Part shown: in pieces, positions 7,133 through 13,263 of the stretch | How positions within the stretch are numbered: the stretch's first letter is position 1 | Layout: every line of letters begins with the position of its first letter | DNA from: Geobacter sp. | GTDB taxonomy: Bacteria > Desulfobacterota > Desulfuromonadia > Geobacterales > Geobacteraceae | Direction: 5' to 3' | Length of the DNA: 13,263 nucleotides | NCBI GenBank assembly: GCA_003499925.1 | Contig: DNRQ01000054.1 | Coordinates: 9,221 to 22,483, forward strand | Notes under the pieces: model-generated | Databases searched by the model: none | What the model was told of the DNA's origin: nothing | Seen by the model: the letters and a program-made list of their open reading frames with translations, nothing else | Program-made: the position numbers and the translations under genes

Positions 7133-9475
7133 TCACCCCTGCCTGTCGTCAAGCACCGTGCGCACCTTGGCCGACAGCTCCCCGATCGGGAACGGTTTCT
7201 GAATGAAATGGACCCCCTCGTCAAGCACGCCATGGACTGCTATCACGTCGGAGGTATATCCCGACATGAAGAGGCAGCTGAGATGCGGATCGCGGGAAAG
7301 GAGCTCGGTGGCCAGATCCCGGCCGTTCATCCCGGGCATGACCACGTCGGTCACCAGCAGGGAAATCTCGCCGGGGTGCCTGCCGGCCAGTTCGATGGCC
7401 GCCCCGGGGGAATTTGCCGCCAGGACGCGGTACCCATGCCTGGTGAGAGCCAGCGCGGTCAGCTCCAGCAGCGCCGTCTCGTCTTCCACCAGCAAGATGG
7501 TCTCCCGGCCGGTCCGGTCCGGCTCCGCCGCGGCTGCACGCCGCGGCTGCCGGCTCTCGCCCGCATGGCGCGGCAGGTAGATGGTGAAGGTGGTCCCCAC
7601 GCCCGGCTCGCTGCCGACATCGATGAAGCCGTTGTTCTGCCTGGTGGCGCCATACACCGTGGCAAGGCCCAGGCCGGTCCCCTCTCCGACCCCTTTGGTG
7701 GTGAAAAACGGTTCGAAGATCAGGGCCACGGTCTGCTGATCCATGCCGCAGCCGTCGTCGGCTACCACAAGCCGCACGTAGTCACCGGCGAGAAAACCCG
7801 CATTCCGGGAGCAGCACTCCTGGTCGATGACGCTGTTTCCCGTCTTGATGGTGATCCTGCCGATGCCGGCCATGGAGTCGCGTGCATTGACGCAGAGGTT
7901 GGCCAGGATCTGGTCGATCTGGGAGGGATCGACCCTGACCGGCCAAAGAGTCGCCGCCGGCTGCCAACTCAGATGGACGTCCTCGCCGATCACCCGCTGC
8001 AGCATCTTGAGCATGCCGGCCACCGTCTCGTTGAGGTTCAGCACCCTGGGCGCGACCGGCTGCTTGCGGGCGAACGCCAGTAACTGCCGGGTCAGGTCGG
8101 CGGAGCGTTCCGCCGCCTTGAGGATTTCCTCCAGGTGGATTTCGAGCGGATCAGCCGGGTCCAACTCCATCAGGGCCAGGTTGGCGTGCCCGATGATGAC
8201 GCTCAGCATGTTGTTGTAATCGTGCGCCACGCCCCCTGCCAGCCGCCCCACCGACTCCATCTTCCGGGCCTGCTGGAGCTGCGCTTCGAGCTTTGCCTTC
8301 TCCTCTTCGGCTTTCTTGCTCTCTGTGATGTCCTGAAGCGTCCCCGAGAGATAGGGTTGCCTGTCGTAATCGGAGCATATCAGTCTGCCGCGGGCACTGA
8401 CGTAGCGGACCGTAGCGTCGGGCCGGATGATGCGAAATTCCAGGTCGTCCGGCTCTGCATCGGCATCGCAGGCAGCCATCCATGCCTGCATTGTCGGCCG
8501 GTCGTCGGGATGAATCAGGTCGATGAAGGACTGGGCATTGGGGTCGAAGCTCTCCGGGGAGAGTCCGAAGATGGAGTAGGTTTGGGCCGACCAGGAGAGG
8601 CCCGACATGTCGTAGGTCCAGCTGCCGAGCTTGGCAATCTCCTGCGCCTGCCTCAACTCCGCCGCACTGTGCCGCAACGACTCCTCGGCCTGCTTGCGCT
8701 GTGTGATGTCGCGCAGGATCACGAAGCAGCGCTTGGAGTCCTTCAGGATCACCGAGTTGATCTCGGCTAGGAACTTGGTGCCGTCCTTGCGCACGCAGTT
8801 ATGCTCGCAGACGAGGTGCCCCGAACCGGCGCGCTGCTCCAGGGCCGCGGGTAAGCGCGGCTCGGTCTGGTCGACCAGTTCGGCCAGGCCGATGCTGCAG
8901 AGCTCTGCCTCGCTCCTGCCGAACATGGCGCAGGCGGCGGGATTGGCAGCGGCAACGGTGCCATCCGGAACGGTCAGTAAAACGGCGTTCATGGTGTTTT
9001 CGAACAGGGAGCGGTAGAGCTCTTCACTTTCCCGCAACTTCGCCTCGTCCAGAGTGCGCTGCCGGGCCAGCCCGCGCTCCGCCTCCGCTTCGGCGCTCCT
9101 CCTCCGGGCCAGACGCAGCAAAGTGGCGATGCAGCAGATCACCAAACTAAGCGAGACGGAGACGACCATCAACACCCGGTCAGCAGCGTCCCGGATTATG
9201 AAGATCTCGGCGAACGGGTCGTACCAGTAGGATACCGCCAGTGCGGAGAGGGACGCAGCCAGCAGACCGGCCGGAATGCCGCAACAAAGGACGACCCCCA
9301 GCACGGCCGGGAGGAAGGTCACGAAGGGCAGACGGGGGCCGAGAAAACCGAGGAAATGGCTGCGCACGGCAGCAGCAGCCGCAACGGCGAGTATGGCAAT
9401 CAGGTAGCGCTGCCACTGCCGGCTGGCCGTCGAATCGAGGGGGATCCCGCCCTTGTCTGGAGGCAATCTGGTCAT
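7133..9475 (-). CDS. PAS-containing hybrid histidine kinase with KdpD-like (DUF4118) membrane domain
   Basis: 780 aa. The N-terminal membrane block has about four helices (residues 23-37, 51-65, 67-84 and 100-120) joined by very short loops, including RSHFLGFLGPRLPFVTFLPA, which resembles the DUF4118/KdpD membrane region. Two PAS domains follow (about 149-262 and 272-388), ending in RDITQRK and QDITESK. Next come HisKA with GGVAHDYNN (His418), the N-box NLCVNARDSM (Asn530), G1 DDGCGM, FEPFFTTK and GEGTGLGLA. The C-terminal REC domain (about 658-777) has E664/D665, Asp710, MSGY and Lys760. Every catalytic residue is present. Having hardly any periplasmic loop, it probably senses through the membrane or the PAS pockets. 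The start ATG at 9475 has AGGG 6 nt upstream. It is the first gene of the operon with the binding protein and the second kinase. No output regulator is adjacent. Confidence 0.95.
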   Translation of the reverse strand: MTRLPPDKGGIPLDSTASRQWQRYLIAILAVAAAAAVRSHFLGFLGPRLPFVTFLPAVLGVVLCCGIPAGLLAASLSALAVSYWYDPFAEIFIIRDAADRVLMVVSVSLSLVICCIATLLRLARRRSAEAEAERGLARQRTLDEAKLRESEELYRSLFENTMNAVLLTVPDGTVAAANPAACAMFGRSEAELCSIGLAELVDQTEPRLPAALEQRAGSGHLVCEHNCVRKDGTKFLAEINSVILKDSKRCFVILRDITQRKQAEESLRHSAAELRQAQEIAKLGSWTYDMSGLSWSAQTYSIFGLSPESFDPNAQSFIDLIHPDDRPTMQAWMAACDADAEPDDLEFRIIRPDATVRYVSARGRLICSDYDRQPYLSGTLQDITESKKAEEEKAKLEAQLQQARKMESVGRLAGGVAHDYNNMLSVIIGHANLALMELDPADPLEIHLEEILKAAERSADLTRQLLAFARKQPVAPRVLNLNETVAGMLKMLQRVIGEDVHLSWQPAATLWPVRVDPSQIDQILANLCVNARDSMAGIGRITIKTGNSVIDQECCSRNAGFLAGDYVRLVVADDGCGMDQQTVALIFEPFFTTKGVGEGTGLGLATVYGATRQNNGFIDVGSEPGVGTTFTIYLPRHAGESRQPRRAAAAEPDRTGRETILLVEDETALLELTALALTRHGYRVLAANSPGAAIELAGRHPGEISLLVTDVVMPGMNGRDLATELLSRDPHLSCLFMSGYTSDVIAVHGVLDEGVHFIQKPFPIGELSAKVRTVLDDRQG

Positions 9476-9484
9476 GCCGATCCC

Positions 9485-9552
9485 TTGGTGTCACCAACAA
9501 AGGCGAGCCGGGCAAATCGATCCCGGTAAGGCAAACGGTTTAACCATTGCCT
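9485..9552 (-). promoter_or_regulatory. Leader inverted repeats ahead of the kinase operon
   Basis: Three inverted repeats lie in a row just upstream of the kinase ATG at 9475: TTGGTG/CACCAA with a single central base (9485-9497), CCGGG/CCCGG (9508-9512 and 9522-9526), and AGGCAA/TTGCCT (9529-9534 and 9547-9552) with an inner GGT/ACC. The first directly abuts the AGGG Shine-Dalgarno. The rest of the 9476-9854 gap contains the promoter below and no gene I can recognise. I could not match the leader to a known riboswitch class; the GEMM core was looked for and not found. Confidence 0.4.
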
Positions 9553-9679
9553 GGACCAAAAACCGCTGCAAGCCCTATGTCGTCATCTTAAGCTTTGATT
9601 ACCCCTGTACCGTTACCACTGTCAGGGTCGATCTTCTCCAGATTGCAGCAAGCTCAAGATCATGGAACTGGATGGCAGG

Positions 9680-9708
9680 AGATTAGGATACACCGGGCTT
9701 AATGTCAA
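9680..9708 (-). promoter_or_regulatory. Predicted sigma-70 promoter of the kinase operon
   Basis: On the minus strand, a perfect TTGACA (9708-9703) is followed after 17 bases by TAATCT (9685-9680). The -10 is weak, keeping the first, second and last consensus bases. Transcription from here would give a leader of about 200 nt before the kinase start at 9475, containing the inverted repeats described separately. Confidence 0.5.
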
Positions 9709-9854
9709 AGATTATTTTAATCCGTGACAACGAGCAGACATTCGACAAGCAGATATGAGGCAGGAGCCCGTCTGGCAGAACGGACACGCGTCACTGGAGC
9801 GGGGTTAGACCTTTCAGGGTGGTTTCCCGCAGCTCGGAATTCAGCCACCGGAGT

Positions 9855-10496
9855 TCAGAAACTCACGGCAAGTTGCTCGACACTATTCTTTGCGCGTGCT
9901 TCCACCCCGGCCTCTCCCAAAATCTGGTGAGCCTTTTGCCGTAGGCGCTCATCGCCGGTAATCAGGAATGCCCGTTTGAGGTAATCAATTGCTAAAATCG
10001 GATTCCTGTCTAATTGATCAGCAACTAATTCATAATGCTCTGCCTGTTCACTCAAAGTACTAAGATATTTAGAAAAGTTGCCTCCGAACTCCTCATTGAA
10101 TTCTATATATTCGGTTCGGACGAAATCGCTCGGAATCTCTGCCCTTGTTGATTTAACTATAATTGTCTCTTTCCCAAGTGCTTGAGCTATACCGAGCTCG
10201 TAGTATATATTCGCCTGAGTTTTCATGGGTATTCCTTCATGGCAAATCCCGACTGAAAGTGGTGCAGATGCAATTAATCTCCATATCTTCAGTAGGAAAT
10301 CGCGGCCCGTGACCCGGGTACTTGCATCGATCACTTCGTACTCAACCCGATTACATAGTTCTATGACCGAATCGCGTATTCTCACCACTTCATCAGGAAC
10401 AGGCTTCCCGAGCCGGGTCATTAGAAAGCAGTGGCGGGGATTGCTCGGTATCGAGCTCATCAACGCATCTCCGTCCAATGGACTATAGATGATCAT
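9855..10496 (-). CDS. Nucleoside deoxyribosyltransferase/TIR-like Rossmannoid protein, putative nucleotide or NAD hydrolase
   Basis: 213 aa, no signal peptide or membrane segment. Residues 22-150 look like a small alpha/beta domain of the deoxyribosyltransferase/TIR-like kind: strand CFLMTRLG (23-30), helix, strand YEVIDAS (53-59), helix, strand LSVGICHEG (80-88), then NIYYELGIAQALGKETIIVKS (96-116). The last matches the 'N.fYELG.A.alGk..ii.' signature, with Glu100 where catalytic Glu residues sit in this superfamily. Residues 150-200 are helical and resemble a TPR-like pair. The ATG at 10496 overlaps the stop of the small upstream gene (ATGA). A second in-frame ATG at 10460 has GGAG 8 nt upstream and would give 201 aa. 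Base composition is clearly more AT-rich than the flanking operons, suggesting transfer. Exact family and activity are not established; a role in defence is inference only. Confidence 0.7.
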   Translation of the reverse strand: MIIYSPLDGDALMSSIPSNPRHCFLMTRLGKPVPDEVVRIRDSVIELCNRVEYEVIDASTRVTGRDFLLKIWRLIASAPLSVGICHEGIPMKTQANIYYELGIAQALGKETIIVKSTRAEIPSDFVRTEYIEFNEEFGGNFSKYLSTLSEQAEHYELVADQLDRNPILAIDYLKRAFLITGDERLRQKAHQILGEAGVEARAKNSVEQLAVSF

Positions 10497-10672
10497 TTGC
10501 CGCTTTTCCTTGCAACGGGCACTCCCTTATATGGCCCAGAGCTCTTCTTTTGAGATACTATTTGCCCAGCAGTTCGGTCTATTTTGACATATCGGTCCGT
10601 TTTCGGATTTTTTACCTGGACCACGTCGTGTTTTTTTTCGCTGGGTTTGGCAGACGATTTGTTCGTTGTCAT
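10493..10672 (-). CDS. Small Lys-rich basic protein, partner of the TIR-like gene
   Basis: 59 aa, strongly basic, with a disordered Lys/Ser-rich N-terminus. A more ordered core (VVQVKNPKTDRYVKIDR, then GQIVSQKK) ends in GPYKGVPVARKSGK. I do not recognise a named family. The core looks like a short beta-hairpin peptide and could bind nucleic acid or its partner protein. The ATG at 10672 is chosen because GAGG lies about 6 nt upstream; the upstream TTG at 10687 has no Shine-Dalgarno. The stop overlaps the next gene's start by four bases, so the pair is translationally coupled. That layout would suit an accessory or antitoxin-like protein made before an enzymatic partner; this is a hypothesis. 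Confidence 0.65.
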   Translation of the reverse strand: MTTNKSSAKPSEKKHDVVQVKNPKTDRYVKIDRTAGQIVSQKKSSGPYKGVPVARKSGK

Positions 10673-10950
10673 TTTCCACCTCTTCAATACGTTTCTAATT
10701 TAAGTACTCCAGCCGATATGGGAGATTATTCCGGTTTACGGATGGGCATCTTTGCAAGTGTTATATCACATAATTTCTGGGAAATAATTACAAATGTCAC
10801 TTGCCAAGTCATGGTAACACGGTGACTTCTAATGCATATCTTCCAAAGCACTACATTTTTTTGTCTACGGATCATTCTGTTTTTCTGTGGCCTGAAAGGG
10901 GGCTATGTATCCGCGGCAGGAGCATGCTCGGGGTGGAGTATCTTCGTTTT
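10673..10950. other. AT-rich non-coding stretch upstream of the accessory pair
   Basis: No gene is visible on either strand here. The stretch contains the leader and candidate promoter of the accessory pair and an inverted repeat AAGTCA/TGACTT (10806-10811 and 10823-10828) without a T-tract. It ends at the truncated surface-protein remnant. Confidence 0.5.
10760..10768 (-). promoter_or_regulatory. Candidate extended -10 promoter of the accessory gene pair
   Basis: The minus strand reads TGATATAAC (10768-10760): a TATAAC -10 box with an upstream TG extension. No convincing -35 lies 17 bases further up. Transcription would begin near 10753, giving a leader of about 80 nt before the small gene. 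Confidence 0.35.
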
Positions 10951-11118
10951 TTAGAAGCAATGAGGAGCCTCGGTGCCGAAGGGTCCCTTGTCGCCGGCCC
11001 AGTTAGCAAAATGGCAGCCGGGCGCCGGCACCGCCTTAACAGCGGCGCTGCTGCCGCCATAGTTCACCGACTGGGGCGATCGCCCCCTGATGCTGCCGGC
11101 GGTTAAGTGCCTTGCCAT
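10951..11118 (-). pseudogene. Remnant of a divergent InlB B-repeat surface protein
   Basis: Minus-strand translation ending at the TAA at 10951-10953 gives SPQSVNYGGSSAAVKAVPAPG, then CHFANWAGDKGPFGTEAP. This matches the pattern of divergent InlB B-repeat domains ('.sqtVnyGgs.tavTAvPa.GYhFvnWtGd'), which occur in long secreted or surface proteins, often with BIG-type domains. Only one repeat of about 45 residues survives. An ATG at 11118 opens a 55-codon frame, but there is no signal peptide, so it is a fragment and not a gene. It is GC-rich, unlike the AT-rich stretch beside it, and lies 37 bases beyond the kup stop. Confidence 0.7.
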
Positions 11119-11155
11119 GTTCTGGTTGCGGGGAAGGGATCCGAAGAGTCGGAAA

Positions 11156-12976
11156 TCACATCTCCACTCGCGTCACGACCCCCTGCAACTTGGCGGCGGG
11201 GAGACGGTGAAACTGAACGAAGTTGGGGGTCTGACGCTTGATGGTGGCAAAGAGCTTCCAGACCGGGTTGTCGGTGGCAATATCCTCCGTACCGTAGAAT
11301 ATCACCTTCTCATGGATTCCCTTTTCCTTCAGGATGCTCTCGATATCGAGGATCTCCAGGTAGCCGACCTTGATTTCAACCGAATCAAGCCCCACGGAGA
11401 GGTCGCATTTCAGAACGGTCTCCAACCCGTACGGCTCATCGGTACGCAGGATGGAGATCAATATGTTGCGCTCGTAGATGATGTTGCTGCGGATGATGCA
11501 ATGGATGACATATGGCGGCACCACGCTCCATTCCTTGACGAAGAAGAGGGCAGTACCGGGGATATTCTTTCCCTTGGCGTAGATCTGCCGGTAGGCTACA
11601 TCAAAGGTCTCAAAATCAAGCGGTTTCAGCGCCCGGTAGAGGGCCCGCTGCCCGTAGACCCAAATCAGGATGGTGATGAACGGGACCGAGGCCAAAACGA
11701 TGGACCAGTAGCCACCGTGGGGGATCTTGTTGATACAGGAGACGAAAAACAGCAGGTCGACCGCTGTGATGCCGACCGCGAATGGCACCTTCCATTTCTT
11801 AGTGGTACGGGCGAAGATCATGATCATCATGATCCCGGTGATGGTCATGGTGCCGGTCACTGCCAGACCATAGGCTGCGGCCAGATTTTCGGACTTCTGG
11901 AAAACCAGCATGATGAAAAGCACGGCCATCATCAGGACCCAGTTCACCGAACCGATGTAAATCTGCGATTTCAGATGCCTCGAAGTGTAATCGACACGTA
12001 ACAGCGGCATGATACGGGTCGTTATTCCCTGGTAGACTACGGAGAACACCCCGCTGATCATGGCCTGTGATGCTATGATGGTCGCCAGAATGGTGAGTAT
12101 CAGAAACGGGATGTAGAGCGGGGAGGCCTGGTACTGAACCATACCGAACAGGTAGTTTTTGGCTTCCGGATGACTGAGAAGGAATACTCCCTGACCGAAA
12201 TAGTTGATCACCAGCGCGGTAAAGGCAAAATACCAGGCGCGCAGGATCGGTTTACGCCCCAGATGCCCCATGTCGGCGTAGAGAGCTTCCCCCCCCGTTG
12301 CGCAGAGGATTACTTCCGAGAGCACGAAAAAGCCGGCCAGGCCGTGGTGCAGCATGAAATTCAAGGCATAGTGCGGACTGATCGCCTTGATGATGGAAGG
12401 CATGGAGCTGATGGAGACGATACCTGAAAGTGCCAGGGCTAAAAACCAGACCACCATGATCGGGCCGAAAGCGCCGGCGACTTTGTCAGTCCCTTTTGAT
12501 TGGGCGAGAAACAGTCCCACCGCGATCATGGCAGCGATCAAGATCAAGGCATGCTGCCCGGTCCCTTCGAGTCCCGGTATCAGTACGATCCCCTCCACCG
12601 CCGAAAGGATCGAGATGGCCGGGGTGATCACCCCGTCGCCCAGCAACAGGCAGGCACCCACGTAGGACAAAAAGGCGACGAAGGCCAGCTGTCTCCCCGG
12701 TTTGAGCAGCCGCGCCAGGATCTCTCTCAGGACAATGGTGCCTCCCTCCCCCTTACGGCTGAGGCTCATGGCAAGCCAGGCATATTCGGCGGAGACCAGG
12801 ATGGTCATGGTCCAAAAGACCAGGGAGAGAATGCCGAAGACGTTGTCGATGGTGGGTTTGGTCAGCGCGAAGATGACGGTAAGGGTATAGATGGGGCTGG
12901 TGCCGATGTCTCCGAACACAAGCCCCATTGCCTTGACGATGCCGCTCCAATAGGTTTCCGTTGCTGCCTGCTTCAC
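11156..12976 (-). CDS. kup: Kup-type potassium uptake protein
   Basis: 606 aa, close to the roughly 620 aa typical of the KUP/HAK/KT family. It is an inner-membrane K+ importer, thought to be proton-coupled. Family signatures are intact: GLVFGDIGTSPIYT (18-31), RKGEGGT (74-80), LLGDGVITPAISILSAVEG (111-129) and CATGGEALYADMGHLG (225-240). About twelve helices are followed by a soluble C-terminal region of about 150 residues. The start is GTG at 12976, with AGGAGG exactly 6 nt upstream, so the protein begins MKQAATETYWSGIVKAMG as in homologues. The open frame continues to a TTG at 13138, but that part is the riboswitch. A c-di-AMP riboswitch and an SD-sequestering hairpin lie in the leader, so c-di-AMP probably lowers its expression. 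A KdpE-like gene lies upstream. Confidence 0.96.
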   Translation of the reverse strand: MKQAATETYWSGIVKAMGLVFGDIGTSPIYTLTVIFALTKPTIDNVFGILSLVFWTMTILVSAEYAWLAMSLSRKGEGGTIVLREILARLLKPGRQLAFVAFLSYVGACLLLGDGVITPAISILSAVEGIVLIPGLEGTGQHALILIAAMIAVGLFLAQSKGTDKVAGAFGPIMVVWFLALALSGIVSISSMPSIIKAISPHYALNFMLHHGLAGFFVLSEVILCATGGEALYADMGHLGRKPILRAWYFAFTALVINYFGQGVFLLSHPEAKNYLFGMVQYQASPLYIPFLILTILATIIASQAMISGVFSVVYQGITTRIMPLLRVDYTSRHLKSQIYIGSVNWVLMMAVLFIMLVFQKSENLAAAYGLAVTGTMTITGIMMIMIFARTTKKWKVPFAVGITAVDLLFFVSCINKIPHGGYWSIVLASVPFITILIWVYGQRALYRALKPLDFETFDVAYRQIYAKGKNIPGTALFFVKEWSVVPPYVIHCIIRSNIIYERNILISILRTDEPYGLETVLKCDLSVGLDSVEIKVGYLEILDIESILKEKGIHEKVIFYGTEDIATDNPVWKLFATIKRQTPNFVQFHRLPAAKLQGVVTRVEM

Positions 12977-12982
12977 AATACT

Positions 12983-13006
12983 CCTCCTGCAATCTGTTTG
13001 CGGAGG
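12983..13006 (-). promoter_or_regulatory. Predicted Shine-Dalgarno-sequestering hairpin of kup
   Basis: On the minus strand CCTCCGC (13006-13000) pairs with GCAGGAGG (12990-12983), leaving one bulged A and a 9-nt loop. The 3' arm contains the AGGAGG (12988-12983) used by kup. The riboswitch ends about 45 nt upstream, so this hairpin is the likely expression platform, acting on translation initiation. No intrinsic terminator is seen between the aptamer and kup. Confidence 0.65.
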
Positions 13007-13049
13007 GCCTGACAGGGAACCGGCATCCTCATGGATAGCTGCTTCACCG

Positions 13050-13180
13050 TCATCCCTTCCAGTTGCCGACGAGGTTAGCTGACGGGCTCGAGGCTGAAAG
13101 TCCTCTATCCGGCATGGCCGGAATGCGCCCCTGAACAATGGGTCCCCCGTATCCGCTCTCGGGCGGATTTTGGCGTGTCT
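13050..13180 (-). ncRNA. ydaO-yuaA-type c-di-AMP riboswitch upstream of kup
   Basis: The minus strand carries the conserved ydaO core in the right order: ACGGGGGACCC (about 13149-13139), GGGGCGCATTC (about 13130-13120), CCCGTCAGCTAACCTCGTCGG (as separate blocks within about 13086-13065) and GGAAGGGATG (13060-13051). Supporting stems are ATCCGC/GCGGAT (13151-13156 and 13163-13168) and TCCGGC/GCCGGA (13108-13113 and 13117-13122). A closing GCC/GGC lies near 13172 and 13067. ydaO RNAs bind c-di-AMP and usually switch off K+ or osmolyte transport genes, which fits kup downstream. Confidence 0.93.
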
Positions 13181-13203
13181 AATTCCGTTAAAAAAAGATC
13201 CTG

Positions 13204-13263
13204 CTACTCTTCTGCCTGCCTCAGCCGGTAACCCACCCCCGGCTCGGTCGTTATGTGCCTTGG
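13204..13263 (-). CDS. C-terminal end of an OmpR/KdpE-type response regulator (partial)
   Basis: Only the last 19 codons and the TAG are inside the window; the gene enters from the right edge. The peptide PRHITTEPGVGYRLRQAEE is the terminal beta-hairpin of an OmpR-family winged-helix DNA-binding domain ('...i.TepGvGYRL'). KdpE proteins end in this way, and the next gene downstream is a potassium transporter, so KdpE is the likely identity. The fragment is too short to prove it. Confidence 0.75.
   Translation of the reverse strand, partial: PRHITTEPGVGYRLRQAEE

Noticed and set aside
9476..9680. Possible GEMM (c-di-GMP) riboswitch in the kinase operon leader
   Set aside because: A GGCAATGGTTAAACC segment looked vaguely similar, but the conserved GEMM core and its second block (GACGCAAAGCC-like) are missing.
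9686..9854. Possible further gene remnant downstream of the TIR-like gene
   Set aside because: Short open frames exist on the minus strand, but none gave a recognisable peptide and none has a start with a Shine-Dalgarno.
10801..11106. 101-aa plus-strand open frame
   Set aside because: Its second half is antisense to the InlB-repeat remnant, and no start context or family match was seen.
11140..11153. Small hairpin TCCGA/TCGGA just after kup as a terminator
   Set aside because: The stem is only 5 bp and no T-tract follows on the minus strand.
12977..13138. 54-residue N-terminal extension of kup from a TTG
   Set aside because: It has no Shine-Dalgarno, is absent from the usual Kup N-terminus, and is occupied by the ydaO aptamer and its expression platform.

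Overview
The window reads as chromosomal DNA of a GC-rich delta-proteobacterium, most likely a Geobacter-type organism (Desulfuromonadia). This is an inference from the gene styles: a Lys-rich-tailed TRAP binding protein, PAS/HAMP hybrid kinases ending in REC domains, and a c-di-AMP riboswitch in front of a Kup potassium transporter. No rRNA, tRNA, CRISPR array or insertion sequence was found. Apart from one remnant, every gene lies on the minus strand, so transcription runs from right to left.

Layout from left to right. Positions 1-234 hold a 34-bp direct repeat pair and a strong terminator hairpin, with no gene. Positions 235-3076 are a complete TRAP transporter operon in the order dctP-dctQ-dctM, with a recognisable promoter and an operator-like palindrome upstream of dctP. 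Positions 3132-3509 (+) are a 5'-truncated remnant of an AlkD-type DNA alkylation repair gene. Positions 3527-9475 are a three-gene operon: a DUF4118/PAS hybrid kinase, then a periplasmic ABC-type (branched-chain amino acid family) binding protein with no permease or ATPase, then a second membrane hybrid kinase with an extracytoplasmic sensor and HAMP domain. The arrangement suggests ligand sensing rather than transport, comparable in logic to LuxP/LuxQ. Neither kinase carries a DNA-binding output domain.

Positions 9855-10672 are a visibly AT-richer two-gene accessory cassette. It encodes a 59-aa Lys-rich basic protein, overlapping by four bases (ATGA) a protein with a nucleoside-deoxyribosyltransferase/TIR-like Rossmannoid domain. 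This is the best candidate in the window for an undescribed (possibly defence-related) system. Beside it, at 10951-11118, lies a broken piece of a divergent InlB B-repeat surface protein, so this stretch is a site of gene turnover.

Positions 11156-13263 are a potassium module. The last 19 codons of a KdpE-like winged-helix response regulator are followed by a ydaO-type c-di-AMP riboswitch and then kup. The kup start is a GTG at 12976 behind a perfect AGGAGG, and that Shine-Dalgarno is predicted to be sequestered in a hairpin, which points to translational control. The riboswitch lies across the longer TTG-initiated reading frame and so rules out that start.
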